A stretch of 32,393 nucleotides of DNA from an uncultured Collinsella sp. (GCA_900754275.1 CAAECF010000061.1:1-32393), one strand, 5' to 3'. Positions 8,452 to 16,673 are shown, counted from the stretch's first letter. The notes: a model not told the origin generated them from the letters alone. Translations and numbers: made by a program.

Positions 8452-10014
8452 ATGGCATTCGTTTCGCTCGCCATCATCGCACTCGTGGCCTTTGCAAGCC
8501 CCTTCATCGCTTCGGCGATTCCTGGAAAACCCGTTCCCGAAACGGTCTTTTTGCTCGTGTTCGGCGCGGTGTTGGGACCTCATATGCTTGGCGTCATCCA
8601 TGTGGATGCCGAGGTCTCGCTTGTGTCAGAGCTCGGTCTGGCATTTTTGTTCCTGCTTGCCGGCTTTGAGATCGACCCAAAGAACATCACGGGCGTCGAG
8701 GGGCGCTACGGTATGGCCACGTGGGTTGTCACATTTTGTATCGCCTGGCTTGCCGTGCGCTTTACCCCGTGGTTCTCGGTCAGCCATTTCGACGGTATCG
8801 CCGTGACGCTCGCCTTGACCTCGACGGCGCTTGGAGCGCTCATGCCCATCTTGCGCGAGCGGTTGCTTGCCGGAACGCGCGTCGGTGATTCGATTCTCGC
8901 CTATGGTACGTGGGGCGAGCTCGGCCCCGTGCTCGCCATGTCGGTACTGCTGTCTGCCCGCACGGGTATCGAGACGCTGCTGATCTTGGGCCTGTTCGCC
9001 GTGGTGTGCGTGCTGCTTGCCGTGGTCCCCAGCCGCTCCAAACGCGTCGGCAGCCGCTTCTTTGCGTTTGTCGAGGAGCGCGCCGATACCACGTCGCAGA
9101 CCTTCGTGCGCCTGACGGTGCTTATTTTGGTCACGCTCGTGGCGTTCTCGGCCATCTTTAGCCTCGATATCGTGTTGGGCGCTTTTGCCGCCGGCTTCGT
9201 CCTGCGCTATATCATCCCCGAGGGCAACCATACGCTTGAGACCAAGCTCGACGGCCTGGCCTACGGCTTTTTGATCCCGGTGTTCTTTACCGTGTCGGGC
9301 GCAAAGATCGATCTGACGGCCGTGGTGTCGCGCCCCGGGCTGCTCGTGGGCTTTATCGTGGCGTTGTTGATTATTCGTGCCGTACCCATTCTTATTTCTA
9401 TGAGCATTTGTCCTGCGACGCGCGATGTGTCGGCGTATGGTCGCATTACCGTGGCCCTGTACTGCACCACGGCGCTGCCGATCATCGTTGCCGTGACGAG
9501 CGTGGCCGTCAACGCGGGCGCGCTGTCGCAAGATATTGCGTCGGTCATGGTTGCCGCCGGTGCCATCACGGTGTTCTTGATGCCGCTGCTCGCGCAGCTC
9601 TTCTACCGCGTGGTCGATGCCGCGCCGGTCGCCGCCGTGGCAGAGGTTGCCGAGCATCCTGCCGAGGCACTCGATATCCTGCGTGCCCATCACGATTTGG
9701 CGAGTCTGCTCGCACGAGAGCACGAGCTGCTGACCTCGCATGGCCATGGTCGCGTATTCGAGGGCCTGCCTACGCTCGATACGATTGCCGAGCGTCTTTC
9801 CGCCGAGGCGGCGAGCGGCCACATCGATGCCCGCATCGTGGACGCGGCGCATCTTCTTGCCGATAAGACCTATGGCGACGAGATAGATCCGTCCGAGCTC
9901 ACCCCGCGTGAGCGTCGCCGCCTAGAGCGCGCCAAGCTCGCTGTGCGCGAATACCGCCGCCGCATGCTGGAGCTCTATGCGCGCGAAGAAGCCGAAGACG
10001 ACGACGGTAAGTAG
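8452..10014 (+). CDS. CPA2-type cation/proton antiporter
   Basis: A 520-residue membrane protein starting at ATG 8452 after an AGAAAGG site. About twelve hydrophobic segments span residues 1-390, with the family pattern VLGPHMLG early, SELGLAFLFLLAGFEID at about 60-77 and the helix with SLDIVLGAFAAGFVLRY. This matches KefB/NapA-like Na+/H+ or K+/H+ exchangers, which set ion and pH balance across the cytoplasmic membrane. The last 120 residues are cytoplasmic, helical and highly charged; I saw no RCK/TrkA nucleotide-binding motif there, so it is not a KefC-type glutathione-gated channel. Which cation it moves cannot be told. The gene stands alone and is followed by a palindrome array and a hairpin terminator. 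Confidence 0.88.
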   Translation: MAFVSLAIIALVAFASPFIASAIPGKPVPETVFLLVFGAVLGPHMLGVIHVDAEVSLVSELGLAFLFLLAGFEIDPKNITGVEGRYGMATWVVTFCIAWLAVRFTPWFSVSHFDGIAVTLALTSTALGALMPILRERLLAGTRVGDSILAYGTWGELGPVLAMSVLLSARTGIETLLILGLFAVVCVLLAVVPSRSKRVGSRFFAFVEERADTTSQTFVRLTVLILVTLVAFSAIFSLDIVLGAFAAGFVLRYIIPEGNHTLETKLDGLAYGFLIPVFFTVSGAKIDLTAVVSRPGLLVGFIVALLIIRAVPILISMSICPATRDVSAYGRITVALYCTTALPIIVAVTSVAVNAGALSQDIASVMVAAGAITVFLMPLLAQLFYRVVDAAPVAAVAEVAEHPAEALDILRAHHDLASLLAREHELLTSHGHGRVFEGLPTLDTIAERLSAEAASGHIDARIVDAAHLLADKTYGDEIDPSELTPRERRRLERAKLAVREYRRRMLELYAREEAEDDDGK

Positions 10015-10029
10015 TCGATACTTTCTCGG

Positions 10030-10199
10030 GGAAGCCGCGTCCCGCTTTGAAGGCTCGGAACGGGATGTGGTTTCCGAAACGGGGGCCGTTGGGAAGCTGT
10101 GTCCCGGAATGGGCGCTCAGAGTGGGATGCAGTTTCCGCGAGAGGCTCGTTAGGGAAAGCGCATCCCATTCTGAGCCGGAATTATGGGACGCAGTTTCC
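10030..10199. repeat. Left palindromic array: three 46-bp units, 62-bp period
   Basis: Three units at 10030-10075, 10092-10137 and 10154-10199 are each 46 bp and are separated by exactly 16 bp, a strict 62-bp period. Each unit starts GGAAnCnGnnTCCC and ends in an imperfect reverse complement of that arm (GGGAnGnnGTTTCC, with one arm variant), so each can fold as a hairpin. Unit 2 is identical to the first unit of the right array over 49 bp. They look like a REP/BIME-type mobile repeat and not coding DNA. The array follows the antiporter stop after 15 bp. Confidence 0.9.
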
Positions 10200-10209
10200 T
10201 TTTCGAATA

Positions 10210-10254
10210 GAAGGAGGTGCGCTGCCTGCGGTTGATGCAGACAGCGTGCCTTCT
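10210..10254 (+). terminator. Hairpin terminator after antiporter
   Basis: An imperfect stem (arms about 10211-10228 and 10236-10252, core gtgcgctgcctgc against gcagacagcgtgc) is followed by a short T/C-rich run. It is a diverged copy of the stem at 16992-17030 and sits the same distance after the palindrome array, so array and terminator were duplicated together. Confidence 0.6.
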
Positions 10255-10362
10255 TGCATAAAGCTCTGCTGAGGTTTGAAATTAGCTCGCTATGTAAAAA
10301 AGAACCCTTAATTCCCAATACTTCAAATTCTGAAATTAGACAATGCATTTCTTGAGTCTTAA

Positions 10363-10391
10363 TTGCAAATATCGGATATATTCGAAATAAT
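10363..10391 (+). promoter_or_regulatory. Putative fic promoter
   Basis: A TTGCAA hexamer (10363-10368) and an AATAAT hexamer (10386-10391) are separated by 17 bp in an AT-rich stretch, 44 bp before the fic start. An overlapping alternative is TTGAGT with TATATT at a wider spacing. The rest of 10255-10434 is AT-rich, non-coding and shows only a repeated tgaaattag motif. Confidence 0.4.
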
Positions 10392-10434
10392 GAAAGACGA
10401 TTAAGCTATTTGATTTCAAAGGAGCGATGAAGCG

Positions 10435-11676
10435 ATGGCGTACAAGACGCTCGAAAAACTCTTTTATGCAGATCCAAGCTCCGATCGTTATGCTTGCCAT
10501 GACGAGCTGCTGCGCGAGCGCCTTACTGCCGACGGCACGGTGCGGACTGGAATTCACCTTGAGCATGGTGAACTGTTCGCTTGTGTTCCTTTGAACCTGT
10601 CCGTTGCTAGCGAGCGGATCCTCAGAAAAGAGCGAAAGATTTCCAACCTGTGGAACAGCTTGCCTTATGTGGCTTTGGGGGCCTCGATTCGTTCGCTGGT
10701 GCTTGAGGAGGTTGTTTTCAGCAACGAGATGGAGGGTGTGCACAGCACGCGGCGCCAGATTGAAGCGGCGCTGGAGTCTGCGGAGGATGCTGCGGCCGAA
10801 CTTTGCGGTGCCGCCGAAAAGGAGCACACTCCTTTTATTGAATTCGCTCGCCTCTACCTTCAGCTGGTGGATGGTTCAAGTCGTCCCGGCAAACCCGAGG
10901 ATATTCGCGAGATTTTCGATGCCGTCACTAAGGGCGTGCTTGACCCGAAGGACCGTCCGGATGGCAAGATGTTCCGTTTGGGTCCCGTTGTGATTGAGAA
11001 CAGTCGGGGCAAGATTCTCCATCAGGGTGTTTCCTCGGAGCCCGAAATCATTGACCTCCTTGGCAAGATGATAGAGTTGGGCAATCGCGAAGATGTCCCA
11101 AGCCTCTATGCAGCCTCAATCTGCCATTTTCTCTTTGAGTATATTCACCCCTTCTATGACGGTAACGGGAGAACGGGGAGGTATCTTCTCGCGTTGAGCC
11201 TGAACGAGACGTTGTCGCAGCCTACGGTGTTGTCGCTCTCTAGGACGATTGCTGAGAATAAAACCGCATATTACAAGGCGTTTGACGTGGTGGAGAGGCC
11301 CCTTAACGGTAGCGAGGCTACTCCGTTTGTTGCAATGATGCTTGATTTGGTCGAGCAAGCGCAAGATGCCGTTCTGAGCGATTTGGCCGAAAAGCGCGTA
11401 CAACTCGATGATCTCAAGCGGGCGATCGATGAACTCGACGATACGTTTACCGAAAGGGCAAAAGATATTCTGTTTTATGCGGCACAGATGCATATCTTCG
11501 GTGCCTTTGGTGAATCTACGCTTGATGGTGTGTCGGGCTATCTCGATGTGACAAAGCCGACAGCGAGTAGGTCATTGTCGAGCCTAATCGCTGCCGGATA
11601 TTTAGAAAAGGTGTCCGCAAGGCCGCTCGTGTGCAAGATGACGGTGGCGGGACTTAATCTGCTCGGGCTAGAGTGA
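10435..11676 (+). CDS. Class II Fic family AMP-transferase-like protein
   Basis: A 413-residue Fic protein. The N-terminal helical region carries the inhibitory motif SNEMEG at 96-101, matching [S/T]xxxE[G/N]. The catalytic loop HPFYDGNGRTGR (238-249) has every conserved residue, including the His that activates the target hydroxyl and the Asp and Arg that hold metal and nucleotide. The last 90 residues form a winged helix (KPTASRSLSSLIAAGYLEKV). In this class the inhibitory Glu blocks ATP until released, and the enzyme then usually transfers AMP to a Ser, Thr or Tyr; the target is unknown. The start has AAAGGAG 10 nt upstream. The gene lies alone on the plus strand and converges on the five-gene operon inside the same repeat-bounded island. 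Confidence 0.9.
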   Translation: MAYKTLEKLFYADPSSDRYACHDELLRERLTADGTVRTGIHLEHGELFACVPLNLSVASERILRKERKISNLWNSLPYVALGASIRSLVLEEVVFSNEMEGVHSTRRQIEAALESAEDAAAELCGAAEKEHTPFIEFARLYLQLVDGSSRPGKPEDIREIFDAVTKGVLDPKDRPDGKMFRLGPVVIENSRGKILHQGVSSEPEIIDLLGKMIELGNREDVPSLYAASICHFLFEYIHPFYDGNGRTGRYLLALSLNETLSQPTVLSLSRTIAENKTAYYKAFDVVERPLNGSEATPFVAMMLDLVEQAQDAVLSDLAEKRVQLDDLKRAIDELDDTFTERAKDILFYAAQMHIFGAFGESTLDGVSGYLDVTKPTASRSLSSLIAAGYLEKVSARPLVCKMTVAGLNLLGLE

Positions 11677-11803
11677 ACATCGGTTATCAGACAAATGAAC
11701 ACTCCGAGCGTTTGCCCGCCATTCCTCCATGGTGTGAAATCGCTCTTATCCCATTGAGGCGCCTTTGAGGTCGCCAATGGACTGTTGCGGCAAGCGGTGA
11801 AAG

Positions 11804-13285
11804 CTATGATTCAATTTCGTTCGACACGTACGCCATGAGTTCATCGTCTAAGGCCTTCAAAGAGTCTTTGATTTCCCGCCTGCGCGCGCGGGCCTGTTCT
11901 ATTTTTGTGTCACATTCTCGTTTCGCTTTGAATTCGAATGGACTGAAGAAAGAACGTCTGCTCTTAAGCTCTCGAAGTTCGTTCCCCAAACGGTCAAATT
12001 CATCTTCGAGCGCTTGTTTTTGCGACTTTTTAACAGGATTATCTAACCAATATTTGGCTTGGAGCTCTGCTTCTTTTTCAGCGCGCTCACGTTCCTTCTT
12101 CTTCTCGGGGTCGTATTCGTCACGCTTTGCCATGTCCTTTTCTAACTGTTCTCTCCGAAGCTGCTTTGCCTCATCGCTAAGGAAAAAGCCGTCGTTTGTT
12201 ATTTGTTCGCTGGAGTGTCCGTAGTATCCGTAGTATCGGCGATTTGTTCGAACTTTGATACATAGCTCCTCGAGACTGCACAATATGCCCCAGCATCTTA
12301 AGAGCATCTCGTCTGTGGCAGTACCTTGTTTAGTGACTTTATTGTCAAAGAGGTCGATAGCTAAGCGAGCCGCTTTTATGCAACTATCGTACGCATCTAT
12401 GCATAGATCAAAAGCTTCTTTTTCGTTGTCATAGTCGAAATCATCTGTCGCGTAGTAATCAAATACACGGACCTTGTTCCACCGTTCCGACCATGTGGAG
12501 CAGCCGTTGACCGCAGACTTTAGGATCGTGATTGCAGCATTGTAATACATTGATGAAATGTTGCGCGCTGCAAGACCGGAAAGGTCTTCGGTAAGGGCGC
12601 CGAGGAGATCTTCGATATTCTCGGGTATCTTGGCACTCTCCCCCTGCTCTTTGCTGAGCCTCTTTACGGCAGCCGTTTGTAATTCGCACACGGCCTCTAT
12701 ATTTTTCCATTGGAGTTCACGCGACTGTAGGTGACGAATGAGCCCCGATTGAATTAACTCTAGATTCTTCGCATTCGGTAGATTTGCAAGTTCCTGGCAG
12801 AAATAGTCTATCTCAGAGTTTGCGATAGCTCGCAAATGCTCAATGAAACCTATCGCTATGTTTAGCGCGGTGTTTATCTCATCAAAATCTGATGGGGCTC
12901 GATTTAGCAGCTTTAGCATATTAATGCATGCTGCATTTGATTCCGACAAGCGATCGTTGTCAAACGTGAGCTGCCAGTCTATCGCTTTTGCCTTTATTGA
13001 CCATGCCTCGGCGTTCTTAAGATCAATCTCGAGGGCCATGGAGGCATATTTCTCAGCATCAGCGTTGTTACCGGCTTTTTGAGCGGTTCTGGCCAAGGCG
13101 AGATATCGATCGACATCTTCAGTGCGGTCTGTTTTCACTGTGCCTTCGACTTGGACAACACCTTCGACCATCATTTTCTTTGCGGTTTCAAGCGTATATT
13201 TCATTCCACAGCTTTGACAGACGAAAAAGTCTCCATCCTTGATAATCTCTGTGCTACCGCAGAGCTCGCATTGTAGCGCTTTCAT
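11804..13285 (-). CDS. Zinc-ribbon / TPR / coiled-coil protein
   Basis: A 493-residue protein, last gene of the five-gene operon. The N-terminus is a TFIIB-like zinc ribbon with Cys6, Cys9, Cys23 and Cys26. Residues about 57-110 look like a TPR hairpin pair (AQKAGNNADAEKYASMALEI). The middle is helical and unrecognised. From about 390 the sequence is a highly charged coiled coil rich in Glu, Lys and Arg. No enzyme motif is visible, so an adaptor or scaffold role is the simplest reading. Its ATG overlaps the stop of the TIR-like gene by 4 bp (ATGA), a sign of coupled translation. Base composition is clearly AT-richer than in the core genes. Similar zinc-ribbon/TPR proteins occur in many Clostridia and Coriobacteria without known function. 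Confidence 0.8.
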   Translation of the reverse strand: MKALQCELCGSTEIIKDGDFFVCQSCGMKYTLETAKKMMVEGVVQVEGTVKTDRTEDVDRYLALARTAQKAGNNADAEKYASMALEIDLKNAEAWSIKAKAIDWQLTFDNDRLSESNAACINMLKLLNRAPSDFDEINTALNIAIGFIEHLRAIANSEIDYFCQELANLPNAKNLELIQSGLIRHLQSRELQWKNIEAVCELQTAAVKRLSKEQGESAKIPENIEDLLGALTEDLSGLAARNISSMYYNAAITILKSAVNGCSTWSERWNKVRVFDYYATDDFDYDNEKEAFDLCIDAYDSCIKAARLAIDLFDNKVTKQGTATDEMLLRCWGILCSLEELCIKVRTNRRYYGYYGHSSEQITNDGFFLSDEAKQLRREQLEKDMAKRDEYDPEKKKERERAEKEAELQAKYWLDNPVKKSQKQALEDEFDRLGNELRELKSRRSFFSPFEFKAKRECDTKIEQARARRREIKDSLKALDDELMAYVSNEIES

Positions 13286-13941
13286 TTCGATTGCTCCATT
13301 TCATACCCCTTGCTGTTCATTTCCCGTATTAGTTTCTGCTTTATCTCAAAAACGTCTTCCTTGTAAGGGAGATATAAGATGCCGTTTATATCGGACGGTT
13401 TTTCTATTGGTGGGTCGGCTTCTTTGAGAAGGATCGCGGTCCTAGACCTGCCGAATTTCATCAGTAGCATCCCAAGCTCCAAAACTACGTTCTGGCGAGC
13501 TCTTGGCTGCGGTCGATCCTGTTTATTCTTTGGATAGCCTATGTCGTCCGGGGTCATAAGTACTATCCCGAAATTAGCGCAAGGGATGTATTCCATTAGT
13601 TGTTCGATTACTGTTCGGCCCCCTATAGGCTGATTATCGAGAAAAATAGGCTCGAGATTTAACTCTTCGAGAAGACGTTGGAGTTGGTTTCGTGCGGTTT
13701 TATCGTGGCCGTAAACAACGAAAACTTTGTTGTTTGGTTCATCAATGATTTCATCTTCGATGGCTTTTCGGACCTGATCAGCGTTATTTCCTTGACAAAA
13801 GAAGCCGCCGCTGTCGTAGACATATACGGCTGTTCCACTCTCGAGCTTTATTCGATAGCCAATAGTTTTGTATCTCCGGGTCGTTTTTACTGGAATTTCT
13901 TTTGAAATAAGAAGCGAGATTAATTTATCCTTATCGATCAT
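13282..13941 (-). CDS. TIR-like nucleotide-binding protein (CAP12/PF10137 type)
   Basis: A 219-residue protein with two parts. Residues 1-65 are a small beta-rich module (GTAVYVYDSGGFFCQG) that I do not recognise. Residues 72-205 match the predicted nucleotide-binding TIR-like family found in CBASS and STING-TIR effectors: first strand VFVVYGHD (73-80), LEPIFLDNQP (97-106), FGIVLMTPDD (124-133), and the helix RARQNVVLELGMLL with candidate catalytic Glu155. Family members with this Glu cleave NAD+ when activated. Activity here is inferred from the conserved motif. It overlaps the upstream gene stop by 1 bp (TAATG) and the next gene by 4 bp, so it is made together with the membrane and zinc-ribbon partners. 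It is the likely effector of the operon. Confidence 0.85.
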   Translation of the reverse strand: MIDKDKLISLLISKEIPVKTTRRYKTIGYRIKLESGTAVYVYDSGGFFCQGNNADQVRKAIEDEIIDEPNNKVFVVYGHDKTARNQLQRLLEELNLEPIFLDNQPIGGRTVIEQLMEYIPCANFGIVLMTPDDIGYPKNKQDRPQPRARQNVVLELGMLLMKFGRSRTAILLKEADPPIEKPSDINGILYLPYKEDVFEIKQKLIREMNSKGYEMEQSK

Positions 13942-14615
13942 TAGCTGTCCTTGCTTGCTTTAACCAGTGCTGCTCTTTGCCTTATCAATGAAGTCATGCG
14001 CAATGTTTTCGAGTTCGCGCCTTCGATATCGTTTGATTCGATTGATTGCGATAGATCACGAAGTGCGCTCGATATTTCGTCTTCAACTTGAGCGCTTGCT
14101 TCACAACTGGCGGGGTCGGCAAGGCTTGAAGTTTCCAAGAAGCTGGTCATTGATGCGCGCAACTCTGAAGGTGATTCATCTAGAAGCAGTCTTAGCTGAA
14201 GTTCAAGGTTCTGCATGGATTGCGATTTGCTTGAAATTTGGTTTTCAATGGTAGATGCGTGAGATTCGGAAGCGCCTGTTGCGAAGAGCGTGGCTGTCGC
14301 AGCGCTTGCTAGCAGAAAACTGAGAATTGGAATTGCTGGAAGCGCCTCTGTTTTTAACGCGGACCCTAGTATGCCTAGCAACAATTGGACTGCAAACGAT
14401 ACGCCAATAACAAGTATCTTTGAGATACCAAATATCTTAAGATTCTTTTGGGGTCCAAATAACAAGGTTGAAACCACCAGGGCGAGCATGACCAAAGAGA
14501 ATGCGCTCTCAATCCAAAAAGTGGTTGAGGGTCCAAATAAAAGTATTGTCACGCTTTCGATAGCTATGAAGAGGGCTACGGGGATTGCTGCAATATATGC
14601 CTGTGTGTTCTTCAT
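13941..14615 (-). CDS. Four-helix membrane protein with cytoplasmic tail
   Basis: A 224-residue protein starting at MKNTQAYIAA; a longer reading frame upstream lies inside the SPFH gene and is not needed. Four hydrophobic segments lie at about 7-28, 33-53, 62-84 and 93-113, placing both ends on the same side, probably the cytoplasm. Residues 118-220 are polar, Ser/Glu-rich and predicted coiled coil, with no enzyme motif. I do not recognise the family. Its ATG overlaps the SPFH stop by 1 bp, and its stop overlaps the TIR-like ATG by 1 bp, so it is translated with both. A membrane anchor or signal relay for the SPFH and TIR-like proteins is a reasonable guess, not shown. Confidence 0.8.
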   Translation of the reverse strand: MKNTQAYIAAIPVALFIAIESVTILLFGPSTTFWIESAFSLVMLALVVSTLLFGPQKNLKIFGISKILVIGVSFAVQLLLGILGSALKTEALPAIPILSFLLASAATATLFATGASESHASTIENQISSKSQSMQNLELQLRLLLDESPSELRASMTSFLETSSLADPASCEASAQVEDEISSALRDLSQSIESNDIEGANSKTLRMTSLIRQRAALVKASKDS

Positions 14616-15721
14616 TATGACCTCCGTGCTCCGCACTCGGGACAGAACTTCTCGGTTCCAGAGAAGCGATATCCACATTCGGAACAGAACTTTGCAGCAC
14701 TTTGCTGCGAATTGGTATCCGCAGGGATGGGCTGCGTCGCGGACGTGCCGGTGGCTTGTGAGAGTGCATCGGTCATAACTGACCCCATGGTCCCGCCGAC
14801 ACCGGCCATTACGCCCAGACCAATTCCCATGTTTGCGTATTCGCCAGTCGCTTCGTTTTGGGCCATCTTTTCGGCAACATCGAAGCTGCGTTCCTGTTGA
14901 TAGGTATAGCCTTCGATTTGCCGTTTTTCTGCGCGCGCTTTTGCGGAGATTACGGTGCGCTGCGCCGCAGTTTCTTGTTCGATAATGCTGACCTGTTGTT
15001 TTATCTGTGCTTCGCGTACGTCGGCATATTGCTTGAAATGGAGGTCCTTAAACTTCTCGTATACCGGATCACCTTCGGGTTTGACGATGGCGGTGACCAG
15101 CATTTGCGTTAATGAGAGGCCGTATGCGGCAAAGTCGGGAAGCAGCTTGTTCTTAAGCGAGTCGGATAACTCTTCAAGGTGTGCATCAAGTTCGAAAATG
15201 GAGAGTTTTTGTTCGGTAATTACTTGTGCCAGATGAGTTTTTACTCGAGTTTGCAGGAAAGCTTTGAAATAGCTGATCAGCTTGTCCTGGGAGAGCAAAG
15301 CTTCGGTTCCAACAAGCTTGAGAAGGAGCCTGCGGGGCTCTTTTACAGCAAGAGCCATCTCTCCGGACGCCCCGAGCGAGAGCGGAAATCCATAAGTCGG
15401 TTCCATGAACTGAATCTTGGAATTGGTTCCCCAGCGTATGCCCATCTGCTCGATGAGGTTAACAAAGTAGACTTCTGAGTGAAACGGGCTGACACCACCG
15501 GTCGTTATCTTCGAAATGCCGTTCAGTAACGGTAGATTTTGAGTCTCAAGTTCATGCCTGCCTGGTCCAAACGAATCCAGGGCCTGTCCATTAAGGAAGA
15601 AAATTGCTTCTTGGGTCTCGTGAACAATGAGTTGCGAGCCCGTATTGAAGTCTTCTGAGGGGTGTTTCCAGATAAAAGTTTGGTTATTGCCCTCATATTT
15701 GATGACATCCGTGATGCTCAT
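14615..15721 (-). CDS. SPFH (YdjI / virion-core-like) protein with C-terminal zinc ribbon
   Basis: A 368-residue protein. Residues about 25-215 are an SPFH/band-7 domain of the YdjI-like type (FFLNGQALDSFGPGRHELET, then the helix KAFLQTRVKTHLAQVI). A charged coiled coil follows (215-290), then a Gly/Met-rich amphipathic stretch (294-318). A zinc ribbon closes the protein with Cys346, Cys349, Cys360 and Cys363. SPFH proteins form large ring or cage scaffolds on membranes; in Bacillus, YdjI belongs to a membrane-stress operon with PspA. No transmembrane helix precedes the domain, so it is probably a peripheral membrane protein. The start has GCAGGAGG upstream, and the gene begins 19 bp after the FHA stop. 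Confidence 0.87.
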   Translation of the reverse strand: MSITDVIKYEGNNQTFIWKHPSEDFNTGSQLIVHETQEAIFFLNGQALDSFGPGRHELETQNLPLLNGISKITTGGVSPFHSEVYFVNLIEQMGIRWGTNSKIQFMEPTYGFPLSLGASGEMALAVKEPRRLLLKLVGTEALLSQDKLISYFKAFLQTRVKTHLAQVITEQKLSIFELDAHLEELSDSLKNKLLPDFAAYGLSLTQMLVTAIVKPEGDPVYEKFKDLHFKQYADVREAQIKQQVSIIEQETAAQRTVISAKARAEKRQIEGYTYQQERSFDVAEKMAQNEATGEYANMGIGLGVMAGVGGTMGSVMTDALSQATGTSATQPIPADTNSQQSAAKFCSECGYRFSGTEKFCPECGARRS

Positions 15722-15740
15722 AGTCCTCCTGCTTCCATGG

Positions 15741-16673
15741 TTAGTGATGTGGATTTGCTAAGATAGCCGCCGTTGCTACGACGGCAAAAGAAGTGCTGAG
15801 ACCCAGGCGCAGGATGTCGCCGGGGTACAGCTGGGCGGGTGCGCCGGAGCTGATGTCGAGTTCGCTGTTATCGGCTGTTCGAATCAGATGCGTGCCGTTG
15901 GTCGAACCGAGGTCTTGTGCGTACCAAGCATTGTTCTCGGCGAAGATGCGGAGATGCTTGGCGGAGACATCCAGCCCAACATCGGTGACAGCGCCGTCTT
16001 CGAGTGCGAGCGCTCCGATGATGGAGCCCATGGTAGAAGGTTCAATGACATAAGGGCCCCCGACGACGAGTTCGTTGTCGATCCTGATAAGGCCGATCGC
16101 ACGTTCGGTGCCCGTTTGTTTTAAATCGCATGGACAGAAAGAAATACTTGAGGGGGTAAACGACCTGACGTTCTCTGCGAATTCAAAGCGGTCCCTGATG
16201 TACGCGATAGCACGGGCCGGATCGCACCAACAGGCGGTCGAAACAACGAGCGTGATTGAGATAAGAGCCCTGTCATCTTTGTCTGGCTGGCTGCTGACGA
16301 GGCGCGAGGCGGCGTTCCGGTAAAGGAGCCCATTACGCCCACAGGCACCGAGCGCTTGAGCCATCGTGTCAGTCGCTGCCGCAATCATGGTATAGATGTC
16401 GGCGTTCGAATACCCTTTTTCCCGTAGCTTGTGCAGGATTTGATTCGATGCGCAGGACCAGTCGGCAAAGTAGCGATCTTCTAGGGAGCCCGGCTGCGAG
16501 TGCACAATCGTGCGCGAAAGCCAGCTGGTGTCCTGTGCCATTTGGGCGGTAGGCTGTCCATTTGTTAACGGCAGATCGGATAGTAACAGTTCGGCAAATG
16601 CGCGATGGCTCAGGGTAAATGAAGTCTTGAACAGGGAGAACATGACCTCGAGCGGTGTTTGCCGTCTTGGCAT
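15741..16673 (-). CDS. FHA-domain protein, first gene of the island operon
   Basis: A 310-residue protein with GGAAGGGAGA upstream of its ATG. Residues 1-190 are a soluble helical region I do not recognise. Residues about 200-300 form an FHA domain: DVSAKHLRIF (235-244), DLGSTNGTHLI (254-264) and PGDILRLG (284-291). FHA domains normally bind phosphothreonine. Here the usual Gly-Arg of the first binding loop reads Gly220-Ala221, while Ser237, His240 and Asn259 are kept, so phosphopeptide binding may be weakened or lost. No Ser/Thr kinase gene lies nearby. As the operon's first gene with an FHA adaptor, it probably brings partners to the SPFH scaffold. A frame with no signal peptide suggests the cytoplasm. 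Confidence 0.85.
   Translation of the reverse strand: MPRRQTPLEVMFSLFKTSFTLSHRAFAELLLSDLPLTNGQPTAQMAQDTSWLSRTIVHSQPGSLEDRYFADWSCASNQILHKLREKGYSNADIYTMIAAATDTMAQALGACGRNGLLYRNAASRLVSSQPDKDDRALISITLVVSTACWCDPARAIAYIRDRFEFAENVRSFTPSSISFCPCDLKQTGTERAIGLIRIDNELVVGGPYVIEPSTMGSIIGALALEDGAVTDVGLDVSAKHLRIFAENNAWYAQDLGSTNGTHLIRTADNSELDISSGAPAQLYPGDILRLGLSTSFAVVATAAILANPHH

Noticed and set aside
8626..9852. Minus-strand frame opposite the antiporter
   Set aside because: Arg/Gln/His-rich shadow composition without hydrophobic core, opposite a convincing membrane protein.
10030..10199. CRISPR array
   Set aside because: Spacing is regular, but spacers are only 16 bp, repeats are long imperfect palindromes that vary between units, and there are no cas genes.
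11677..11803. Extra gene between fic and the zinc-ribbon gene
   Set aside because: Only short frames without start signals; the stretch separates two convergent genes.
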